Source: Caulobacteraceae bacterium
GTDB lineage: Bacteria; Pseudomonadota; Alphaproteobacteria; Caulobacterales; Caulobacteraceae
Reading direction: 5' to 3'
Assembly: GCA_028290905.1 (NCBI GenBank)
Contig: JAQGIW010000054.1
Location: 1-39,590 of the forward strand
Length of the DNA: 39,590 nucleotides
Program-made: the position numbers and the translations under genes
The notes under the pieces: model-generated
What the model was told of the DNA's origin: nothing
Databases searched by the model: none
Seen by the model: the letters and a program-made list of their open reading frames with translations, nothing else
In this document: in pieces, positions 6,602 to 13,830 of the stretch
Layout: each line of letters opens with the position of its first letter
Numbering within the stretch: position 1 is the stretch's first letter

Positions 6602-8179
6602 TCAGTTGCTGGACGATTGCAAACTTTGATCGCGACTGGGGTTCGCTTCCGCGGCCGCCAGAAACCGCGCGAGGACATTCCGAGTGATCCGCTCGACGAA
6701 CGGGTTTCGCGCGGCCAGGCCGTGCGCCCACTCCGTCGTGCCGGCGTTGAAGACCTCTCCCTCGCCGCGGCGAAAGGCGGCCATGACCGCATGACCGCGC
6801 AGGACCCTCTGCTGGGCCGAGGGGCTGTCGTCGCCGAAGGCGATCCTGGCCACCACGTCCAGCTGCTCCGGAGGAATGAGCGGGCGGTATGGGCCGGGGG
6901 CTTCGGCGAACGTCGCCGGCGCCATGGCGATGATCTCGAGGTTGGCCGGCGTCCCGAGGTTCGGGCGCGGCGCCGGCAGCCCGTCTTCTCCGAAGGATAG
7001 GGCGCAGCCGTCGTTCTCGTAGCCGACGAGGGGCACGTCGTCACCGAACACGTCCCCCCAGTAGAGGTCCGCGCCGTCCAGGGCCCAATGATCGGGCCGA
7101 TAGACGGTGTATCCACCCTGGCCGCGGGCGGCGCACAGGCCCAGCCGGTGATAGCCGCCGAAGATGAAGCTGAGGCCGGTGATCTCCGCCTCCGGGCGAG
7201 CGAACATGGGATGCGACCACAGGTGGGTCGCCTCGGCGGCAGGGACATCCTCGGCGGTCTCGCCCTTCCACTTGTGGCACACCAGGGTGCGCCCGTCGTC
7301 CTCCCAGCGCACCTTCCAGAAGGCGGTGTTGCCGGACAGGATGGCCAGCCGTCCGCCTCCGTCGACGAACCGCTCCAGCCGATCCCGCTGGGGCCCTGAC
7401 CAGTACTCGCTGTGGCCGACCAGCACGACCACCCCGTAGGGCGCGAGGGCGGCGGGATCGCTGTCCAGGTCGTAGTCCGTCAGGTAGTCGAAGGAGAGGC
7501 CCTCGGCCTCGGCCCATCGCACGAAGGCGTGCTCCCACTTGTTCAGATAGCCGGCGGAGCCGTCATAGGGCGACTGGCCGTGTGCGCGGGACCAGGCGGG
7601 GTCCGCGCCCGCCCAGGGCCGCTGTCCGAAGCCGCGCTTCTCCAGGTTCACGAGACGGGGCATGTCGTCGGGCGCCGCGAGCAGCAGGGGCGGGAGCGGC
7701 CGCTGGGTGGAAAGCACCCCAAGCGCGCCGGCCATCGCCTCGGGCAATGCCGCGCGCCGGCTCATCAGCGCCTCCACGTCGCAGTAGGCGCTGCGCCCGC
7801 CCCAGTAGTTGTAGGCATGAAGGGTGTTGGTGGCGAGCACGAGAACCATGGGCTGGACCCGCGAGGGGTCGGCCTTCACGCAGACGAAATGGTGGGCGAC
7901 CTCTCCCGCGTCGCTGGTAAGAACGAGATCGTAGTAGCCGGTGCGCCACTCGGCCCCGACCAGGATCTCGATGGCCACCGGCCAGCCACACCCGAGACGA
8001 TCGGCCTGGTCCGGCGTCGGGTGCGCCGCGACGTCGAGACCCGACGACTGCCATACGGTCTCCCGCGCGACGCCGACCCGCGCGATCTCGAGTGAGCAGG
8101 GCCCGCCGTCGCAGGACGCGTGAACCCTGAAGCTCTCTCCGGGACGGACGGATGTCGGATCCGTGTAGCAGGCGATCAT
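6602..8179 (-). CDS. N,N-dimethylformamidase large-subunit-like protein
   Basis: A 525-residue protein resembling the large subunit of dimethylformamidase (DMFase), a mononuclear iron amidohydrolase. Recognisable blocks are VLVLATNTLHAYNYWGGRS, the strand VVLVGHSEYWSGPQRDR, GGRLAILSGNTAFWKVRW, and FNAGTTEWAHGL near the C-terminus. DMFase is known to hold iron by two tyrosines and one glutamate. EYWS and TTEW could supply a Tyr and the Glu, but the GN..(Y)W position reads Phe here, so activity may differ. The separate small subunit is absent. ATG 8179 has GGAG seven bases upstream. The gene is divergent from hyuA across 133 bases and probably belongs to the same catabolic programme. Confidence 0.7.
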   Translation of the reverse strand: MIACYTDPTSVRPGESFRVHASCDGGPCSLEIARVGVARETVWQSSGLDVAAHPTPDQADRLGCGWPVAIEILVGAEWRTGYYDLVLTSDAGEVAHHFVCVKADPSRVQPMVLVLATNTLHAYNYWGGRSAYCDVEALMSRRAALPEAMAGALGVLSTQRPLPPLLLAAPDDMPRLVNLEKRGFGQRPWAGADPAWSRAHGQSPYDGSAGYLNKWEHAFVRWAEAEGLSFDYLTDYDLDSDPAALAPYGVVVLVGHSEYWSGPQRDRLERFVDGGGRLAILSGNTAFWKVRWEDDGRTLVCHKWKGETAEDVPAAEATHLWSHPMFARPEAEITGLSFIFGGYHRLGLCAARGQGGYTVYRPDHWALDGADLYWGDVFGDDVPLVGYENDGCALSFGEDGLPAPRPNLGTPANLEIIAMAPATFAEAPGPYRPLIPPEQLDVVARIAFGDDSPSAQQRVLRGHAVMAAFRRGEGEVFNAGTTEWAHGLAARNPFVERITRNVLARFLAAAEANPSRDQSLQSSSN

Positions 8180-8202
8180 CAAGACGCTCCTCTTTCACCG
8201 TA

Positions 8203-8209
8203 TTCATTG
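8203..8209 (+). promoter_or_regulatory. Possible GntR half-site between divergent genes
   Basis: TTCATTG lies in the 133-base divergent region between the DMFase-like gene and hyuA. The same heptamer occurs at 12843-12849 next to the perfect palindrome TTCAATG-TCA-CATTGAA upstream of the GntR gene. One mismatch separates it from the palindrome arm. A single half-site is weak evidence, recorded only because both places are where one regulator would be expected to act. Confidence 0.25.
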
Positions 8210-8312
8210 TCGCGCGGGCCATGCGCGGCGCCCCGACGCTTCCTTGCGCATCGGGCACGCCATGACCAGGGGCCGCCTTGACAGCGCCGGGGCGGGGGCG
8301 CGAGGTTACCGC

Positions 8313-10385
8313 GTGAGTTACTCCCTGGCGGTCGACATTGGCGGGACCTTCGTCGACGTGGTGTTGCGAGCGCCCGACGGCTCTCTGACCGTCGACAAGA
8401 CCCTGACGACCCACCACGACCTGCTGGAAGGCTTCTTCCGCGCCGTGGATCTTGCGCTGGCCAAGGCCGCCATCGAAGCGTCGGCGCTGACCGGCGTCGT
8501 CGTGCACGCCACGACGATCGTCACCAACGCACTGATCGAACGGCGCGGCGGGGCGACGGCGCTCGTCGTCACCAAGGGTTTCGCCGACGTACTCGCGATC
8601 CGCAATGAGCACCGCTATGAGATGTACGACCCGCAGATCGAGTTCGCCCCACCACTCATCCCGCGCGAACTGACCTTCGAGATCGACGAGCGGATGCTCG
8701 CCGACGGAGCCGTGCTGAAGCCGGTGGCCGCCGCGGAGGCCGCTGCGCTGGCGTCGGCGCTGAAGGCGCGCGGCGTGCTGTCCGTCGCGGTGTGCCTGAT
8801 CAACGGGTTTCGCAATCCCGCCAACGAGGAGGCGATCGGCGAGGCTCTGGCGGCCGCCTCGCCCGGGCTCCATGTCTCGCTCTCCTCATCGGTGGCGCCG
8901 CAGATCCGCGAATATCCGCGCACCTCCACGACGGCGATCAACGCTTACGCCGCGCCGATCGCCGAGCCGTACTTGGCCGGCATGGTTCAGCGCCTCGCGG
9001 CCGTCGGCGCGCCGAACCGACCCTTGATCATGCTGAGCTCCGGCGGCGTCGTCGGTGCGGAGACCGCCAGCCGCAATCCGGTGCGGATGATCGAGAGCGG
9101 CCCCGCCGCGGGCGCCCTCGCCGCCGCCCACTACGCCCGGCGGCTCGGACTTGCGCGGCTGATGTCGTTCGACATGGGCGGCACGACGGCCAAGGCCTGT
9201 CTGATCGAAGACGGCAAGCCGCGCGTGACCGGCGCCTTCGAGATCGATCGCAAGTACCGCTTCTGCGAGGGCAGCGGCATGCCGGTGACCGTCCCCTCGA
9301 TCGACATGATCGAGATCGGGGCCGGCGGGGGCAGCATCGCCCATGTGGATGATCTGGGCCTTCTGAAGGTCGGGCCGCGCAGCGCGGGCTCCGAGCCTGG
9401 GCCGGCCTGCTATGGCCGCGGCGGCGGCGATCCCACGGTGACCGACGCCGACCTGGTGCTGGGTCTTCTCGACGCCGCCAACTTCCTCGGCGGCGACATG
9501 GCGCTCGACCGCCGCGCCGCGGAGGCCGCCATCGCCCCGCTCGCCCGGGCCCTGGGCTGTGGTGTCGCCGAGGCGGCCGGCGGCATCTACCGCATCGTCG
9601 CCGAGACCATGGCCGGCGCGGCTCGCGCCCACGCCACGGACCGCGGCGTGGACTACCGCGGACTGGCCCTGCTCGCCTTCGGCGGCGCCGGGCCGGTGCA
9701 CGCCTGCGCCGTGGGCGAACTCCTTCAGAGCGCGGTAGTTATCTTCCCGCCGCAGGCCAGCGTGCTCTCCGCGGTCGGAACCCTGGTCACGCCGGTCCGC
9801 CTCGACCTGGTGCGCAGCGCGCTGGGCCGCCTCAATCACCTGGACTGGGCGGAAGTCGACCGCCTCTTCGAGGCGATGAGCCGGGAAGGCCTCGACGCTC
9901 TCGCCGAGGCGGGTTGCGCGCCCGAAACCGTGCGGCTCGGGTTCGGCGCGGACCTGCGCTACTTCGGCCAGCAGAACGAGGTCCAGGTGGTGTTCGACCA
10001 CGATCCGCGCACGCGCCGTGACCCCGAGCTGATCCGTTCGGCGTTCGAGGCGGCGTATCTGGCGCTCTACGGTGTCACCCCTTCCCACGTCCCCGTCGAG
10101 ATCGTCAGCTGGCGCATGACCGTCCAGGGCCCGGAGATCGCCTTCGCCCCGGCCGCGAGCCTCGCTTCGACCCCGGGTTCGCCCAAGGGCGAACGCGCCG
10201 TCGCCCTCTGGGCTGGTTCCGGTTCGGCAAAGGTCTACGACCGCGCCGCCCTCGCGGCGGGTCAGGCCGTGGCGGGGCCGGCGATCATCGAGGAACGCGA
10301 GACGACCCTGGTGCTGCCGCCGGGCTGGACCGCGGTGGTGGACGGCCTCGGTTGCGTGGTGGCGAAGCGGAAACGGGAGGATTGA
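8313..10385 (+). CDS. hyuA: ATP-dependent hydantoinase/oxoprolinase, subunit A
   Basis: A 690-residue HyuA subunit if started at GTG 8313 (GCGAGG seven bases upstream); ATG 8262 is an alternative that adds 17 untypical residues. The N-terminus has the actin-fold phosphate loop SLAVDIGGTFVDVV, then HATTIVTNALIERRG, MSFDMGGTTAKACLIEDG and IEIGAGGGSIA, all standard for the ATP-binding subunit. With HyuB such enzymes use ATP to open cyclic imides and lactams (N-methylhydantoin, 5-oxoproline, caprolactam, N-methylpyrrolidone) or to carboxylate ketones. hyuB follows after two bases, so translation is probably coupled. Which ring is opened cannot be told from the sequence. Confidence 0.92.
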   Translation: MSYSLAVDIGGTFVDVVLRAPDGSLTVDKTLTTHHDLLEGFFRAVDLALAKAAIEASALTGVVVHATTIVTNALIERRGGATALVVTKGFADVLAIRNEHRYEMYDPQIEFAPPLIPRELTFEIDERMLADGAVLKPVAAAEAAALASALKARGVLSVAVCLINGFRNPANEEAIGEALAAASPGLHVSLSSSVAPQIREYPRTSTTAINAYAAPIAEPYLAGMVQRLAAVGAPNRPLIMLSSGGVVGAETASRNPVRMIESGPAAGALAAAHYARRLGLARLMSFDMGGTTAKACLIEDGKPRVTGAFEIDRKYRFCEGSGMPVTVPSIDMIEIGAGGGSIAHVDDLGLLKVGPRSAGSEPGPACYGRGGGDPTVTDADLVLGLLDAANFLGGDMALDRRAAEAAIAPLARALGCGVAEAAGGIYRIVAETMAGAARAHATDRGVDYRGLALLAFGGAGPVHACAVGELLQSAVVIFPPQASVLSAVGTLVTPVRLDLVRSALGRLNHLDWAEVDRLFEAMSREGLDALAEAGCAPETVRLGFGADLRYFGQQNEVQVVFDHDPRTRRDPELIRSAFEAAYLALYGVTPSHVPVEIVSWRMTVQGPEIAFAPAASLASTPGSPKGERAVALWAGSGSAKVYDRAALAAGQAVAGPAIIEERETTLVLPPGWTAVVDGLGCVVAKRKRED

Positions 10386-10387
10386 GC

Positions 10388-11932
10388 ATGGACGGCATCG
10401 AGCTGGAAATCCTGTGGTCCAACCTGATCGGCATCGTCAGCGAGCAGGCCAAGGCCCTGCAGCGGATCGCCTTCAGCCCGATCGTGCGCGAAGCCGGCGA
10501 CCTCGCTAGCGGCCTTTTCGATGCGCGCGGGCGGATGGTCGCCCAGGCCAACACCGGCACGCCCGGCCACATCAACTCCCTCGCCGCCGCGGGCGAGAGC
10601 CTGCACAAGCTGTTCGAGGGCAGGCTGGTCCCGGGCGACGTCGTCATCACCAACGATCCATGGATGTCGGCGGGCCACTTCTTCGACATCACCGTGCTGT
10701 GCCCGATCTTCCGGGGCGAGCAGCTTGTCGGCTATATCGGCTCGACCATCCATCACACCGACATCGGCGGATACGGCATCGGGGCGGGCGCACGCGACAT
10801 ACACGAGGAGGGCCTATGGATCCCGCCCTCCAAGCTCTATGAGGCCGGCGAGCCGAACGCCCTGCTGCACGAGATCATCGGCCGCAACGTGCGCACGCCC
10901 GACAACGTCTTCGGCGATCTGGCCGCCCAGGTGTCCGGCGGCCGCGCCGGCGGCGAGCAGCTGATCGCCCTTTGCCGCCGTCACGATCTCCAGGACATCG
11001 AGCATGTGGCCGACGAGATCATCACCCGCTCGGAAGCGGCGACGCGGCGGGCCATCCGCGCCCTGCCGGCCGGCGTCTGGCACGGCGACTGCAGCTTCGA
11101 CGTCCCCGGCGGCGACGTCATCGAGCTCAAGGCGGCGGTCCACATCGACAACGAGGCCGGCGAGGTGCTGATCGACTTCGCCGGCAGTTCCGGCGCGAGC
11201 CCGCTCGGCATCAACGTGGTGATGAACTACACCCACGCCTACGCCACGTTCGCCGTCAGGAGCTGCCTCAACCCCGAGCAGCCGAACAACCACGGCTCTC
11301 TCGCCCCGATCAAGGTGACCGCCCCGGAGGGCTCGATCGTCAACGCCGCCTATCCCTCGCCGCTCAACGCACGGCACGTGGTCGGCATGTTCGTGCCCAT
11401 GCCGATCCTCAAGGCGCTGCACCAGGTGATGCCCGAGCGGGTCCTGGCGGAAGGCTCCGGCGCGGTGTGGACCATGCAGATCCAGGGCCGGCACGCCGAT
11501 GGCAAGGCCTTCACCTCGTCGATGTTCAACTATTCGGGCGGCATGGGCGCGCGCGCCACCAAACCCGGACCCAGCGCCACCTGCTATCCGACCGGCGTCG
11601 CCGCCGTGCCGGTGGAGATCCTGGAGGCGGCGCTGCCGATCGTCTTCGACCGGCGCGAGCTGCGGCGCGGATCGGGGGGGCGGGGCCGGTCGGCGGGCGG
11701 CGACGGCCAAGTGATAGCCTTCCACATGCGCACCGACCAGCCGTGGCTGCTCAACGCGGTGCCCAGCCGCCTCGACCGCGGCCCCGACGGCCTGGCCGGC
11801 GGCGAGGCGGGGGCGGCGGGGCGGTTCCTGGTCAACGGCGCGCCCGTGAGCCAGGCGGGCAAGATGACCATGAAGCCGGGCGACCATGTGGTCCTGGAGA
11901 CCCCCGGCGGCGGGGGATTCGGCGCGATCTAG
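10388..11932 (+). CDS. hyuB: ATP-dependent hydantoinase/oxoprolinase, subunit B
   Basis: A 514-residue HyuB subunit, within the usual length range. The N-terminus LEILWSNLIGIVSEQAKALQ and REAGDLASGLFDARGRMVAQ, then TPGHINSL, VITNDPWMSAGHFFDITV and HHTDIGG, are the family blocks holding the metal-dependent active site. The C-terminus VLETPGGGGFG is also typical. ATG 10388 has GGAGG seven bases before it, the SD lying inside the end of hyuA. It works only together with HyuA. The cupin gene follows after 15 bases. No truncation or frameshift is seen. Confidence 0.93.
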   Translation: MDGIELEILWSNLIGIVSEQAKALQRIAFSPIVREAGDLASGLFDARGRMVAQANTGTPGHINSLAAAGESLHKLFEGRLVPGDVVITNDPWMSAGHFFDITVLCPIFRGEQLVGYIGSTIHHTDIGGYGIGAGARDIHEEGLWIPPSKLYEAGEPNALLHEIIGRNVRTPDNVFGDLAAQVSGGRAGGEQLIALCRRHDLQDIEHVADEIITRSEAATRRAIRALPAGVWHGDCSFDVPGGDVIELKAAVHIDNEAGEVLIDFAGSSGASPLGINVVMNYTHAYATFAVRSCLNPEQPNNHGSLAPIKVTAPEGSIVNAAYPSPLNARHVVGMFVPMPILKALHQVMPERVLAEGSGAVWTMQIQGRHADGKAFTSSMFNYSGGMGARATKPGPSATCYPTGVAAVPVEILEAALPIVFDRRELRRGSGGRGRSAGGDGQVIAFHMRTDQPWLLNAVPSRLDRGPDGLAGGEAGAAGRFLVNGAPVSQAGKMTMKPGDHVVLETPGGGGFGAI

Positions 11933-11947
11933 AAGGGAAGCACCCTG

Positions 11948-12283
11948 ATGAACATCCATGCGATCGACTGGAGCCTGACGCCCTGGGAGGCAGTTCGTGA
12001 GGGTGTGGAGCGCAAGGCGTTCTCGGGCGAGGGCGCCACGGTGTCTCTCAATCGGCTGCAGCCGGGGCACGAGCCTCGGCCGCACCACCACCCGCACGAA
12101 CAGATCGTCTACATCCTGGCCGGCCAGATCGACTTCCACATCGAGGAGACCGTCACCCGATTGGGACCCGGCGGCCTGCTGGTGGTGCCGCCCAACGCGC
12201 GGCACTGGGGCGAGGTCGTGGGCGACGAGCCGGTGCTCAACCTCGACATCTTCACGCCCAAGCGCGTCGAATACGCCGCCTGA
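11948..12283 (+). CDS. Small cupin-domain protein
   Basis: A 111-residue single-domain cupin. Motif 1 reads RPHHHPHEQIVYILAGQIDF (three His and a Glu as metal ligands) and motif 2 has PPNARHWGEV, whose His completes the set. GAAGGGAAG precedes ATG 11948. It sits between hyuB and a VOC gene in a tight co-directional run, so it likely acts on, or binds, a compound of the same pathway. Small cupins act as dioxygenases, isomerases, lyases or binding proteins, and the function cannot be fixed from motifs. A second, unrelated cupin lies at 32127-32591. Confidence 0.85.
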   Translation: MNIHAIDWSLTPWEAVREGVERKAFSGEGATVSLNRLQPGHEPRPHHHPHEQIVYILAGQIDFHIEETVTRLGPGGLLVVPPNARHWGEVVGDEPVLNLDIFTPKRVEYAA

Positions 12284-12298
12284 AAAAGGGAATCCATC

Positions 12299-12790
12299 GT
12301 GGCCTATCCGCACACCCTGATCTTCGTCGACCTTGCGTCGGACGATCCCGCCGCCGCCGGGAAGTTCTATTCCGAGGTGTTCGGCTGGCGCGACGACGAC
12401 CGGCCGCTGGGCGTCTATCACCGCATGGTCCCCGGCGGGAATTTCCTGAAGGGCGACGGGAGCGAGAGCGAGATCGGCAATCTCCACCTGGGCATCTTCA
12501 AGGCCGAGAACGCCCGGCCTCATCCCGACCCGGCCGGCGCCCCGCCGCGATCGCTCAGCGACGGCGGCCGCAAGCCACGGGTCTGGATCCTGGTCAGCGA
12601 CGACGAACCGGTGGACGCCATCCTGGAGCGGGCGGTGGCGCGAGGCGCCAAGATTCTGTGGCGCGACCACTACTGGTCGACCTTCAACGGCTTCAATCAC
12701 GCCTTCGCCGACCCCTGGGGCAACGAGATCATCCTGTGGGGCAAGGCGGGAGCGGATCCGAAGCCCCCCGAAGGCTACACGTCCGAGTAG
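12299..12790 (+). CDS. VOC-family (glyoxalase/dioxygenase fold) protein
   Basis: A 163-residue protein of the vicinal oxygen chelate superfamily. It opens with LIFVDLASDDPAAAGKFYSE and VFGW, the standard first beta-alpha unit, and ends FADPWGNEIILWGK, the standard last strand with its metal-ligand Glu. The start is GTG 12299 with AAGGGA seven bases upstream, 15 bases after the cupin. Members are lyases, isomerases, extradiol dioxygenases or resistance proteins. Placement in the hyuAB operon suggests a catabolic or detoxifying role. The middle section (RKPRVWILVSDDEP) resembles the second module of paired domains. Confidence 0.85.
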   Translation: MAYPHTLIFVDLASDDPAAAGKFYSEVFGWRDDDRPLGVYHRMVPGGNFLKGDGSESEIGNLHLGIFKAENARPHPDPAGAPPRSLSDGGRKPRVWILVSDDEPVDAILERAVARGAKILWRDHYWSTFNGFNHAFADPWGNEIILWGKAGADPKPPEGYTSE

Positions 12791-12821
12791 CCCACGGACC
12801 TTGCGAAGGCCGCCTTTGCGG

Positions 12822-12838
12822 TTCAATGTCACATTGAA
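12822..12838. promoter_or_regulatory. Palindromic operator upstream of the GntR gene
   Basis: A perfect inverted repeat, TTCAATG-TCA-CATTGAA, lies 32 bases after the VOC gene and about 70 bases before the GntR start. A related TTCATTG follows at 12843-12849. FCD-type GntR regulators commonly bind such short palindromes and repress their own genes until an organic acid or related ligand binds. The site is the best candidate operator in the island. It could control an internal promoter for the GntR gene and perhaps genes beyond. Confidence 0.6.
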
Positions 12839-12908
12839 TGGTTCATTGACTTGCGGCACTGACATTTCAGCGCCGGCGGACATTCAGGTTCCAGGAGGTT
12901 TGAAGGCG

Positions 12909-13646
12909 TTGCAGCAGCACCGGACGGGCCACGAAACGGGATTCCGGCGGCTCGAAGCCTCCGGCGACCTGGCCGGCTGGGCGCCGGAGTCGCAGAAGGC
13001 CAAGGTCTACGACCAGATCCTGCTCGACATCATCCTGGGCGAACTCGCGCCCGGTCGCCAGTTGGACGAGCAGGGGCTCACCCGCCGATATGACGCGGGC
13101 CTGGCCGGCGTCCGCGACGCTCTCGGCCGCCTGGCGCTGGAAGGCCTGGTCGTGCGCCGTCCGCGGGCCGGCACGACGGTCGCCCCGCTCGACCTGGTGG
13201 ACGTGCGCCAGGCCTTCGAGGCGTTGCGCCTCATCGAGCCGCATTGCGCCTCGCTCGCCGCCAGCAACGCCGGGGCGGCCGACATCGCCGCCCTGCGAGC
13301 GGCGTTCGACGGCGCGGAGGAAGCGGCGCGGGCCGGCCACTCGCGCGCCCTGATCGGCATGGACCAGCGTTTCCATGCGGCCCTGGCGCTGGCGACAGGC
13401 AACCTGACGCTGGCCAAGATCGTCATCCCGCTGCAGCACAAGGCGTCGCGCTTCTGGGCCTATTCGATGACCGATGACACCGCCGACGAACGCATCGAGG
13501 AGGTGCAGCGGCATCGGGCCCTGGCCGACTGCGTCGCCCGCGGCGACGCCACCGCTGCCTACGACGCCATGCTGAAGGTGCTGGGCGCCTTTTTCGGCGC
13601 CCGTGTTCGCGGCGGGCGGAACGATGCGGCCACGCCCGCCCGTTGA
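12909..13646 (+). CDS. GntR-family regulator with FCD ligand domain
   Basis: About 245 residues from TTG 12909, placed ten bases after AGGAGG (12893-12898). No ATG or GTG is available in the N-terminal part of this frame, so a TTG start seems required; TTG 12900 is possible but almost touches the SD. The winged helix spans KVYDQILLDIILGELAPGRQ through LEGLVVRRPRAGTTV, and the helical FCD domain follows (VRQAFEALRLIEPHCASLAA, MDQRFHAALA, HRALADCVARGDA). FCD regulators sense carboxylates and often need a metal. It sits at the end of the hyuAB-cupin-VOC run and before the TonB receptor, so either or both could be controlled by it. Confidence 0.88.
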   Translation: MQQHRTGHETGFRRLEASGDLAGWAPESQKAKVYDQILLDIILGELAPGRQLDEQGLTRRYDAGLAGVRDALGRLALEGLVVRRPRAGTTVAPLDLVDVRQAFEALRLIEPHCASLAASNAGAADIAALRAAFDGAEEAARAGHSRALIGMDQRFHAALALATGNLTLAKIVIPLQHKASRFWAYSMTDDTADERIEEVQRHRALADCVARGDATAAYDAMLKVLGAFFGARVRGGRNDAATPAR

Positions 13647-13830
13647 CGCAAGAATGGGCGCCGGTGGCGGGCGCCTGAACGGTGAACCATCATTGCTCAC
13701 ATTTCCAGTGAAATTGGCGAGGGCAAGTTGACGCCGCGTTGGGTCGGCGGGAACCGTGCCTCGCGTGACGAAAGTCGTGGGATTTCGATCGGCCGCCCCG
13801 AGGGCGCCGGTCGATACAGCAGGGGCGGCC

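Noticed and set aside
10814-12883. 689-codon minus-strand open frame over hyuB, cupin and VOC genes
   Set aside because: High GC makes antisense frames long. Its translation is rich in His, Arg and Gly without family motifs, while the plus strand carries clear family motifs and ribosome sites.
13728-13733. TTGACG as a -35 box for the TonB receptor gene
   Set aside because: No acceptable -10 hexamer lies 16-18 bases downstream.
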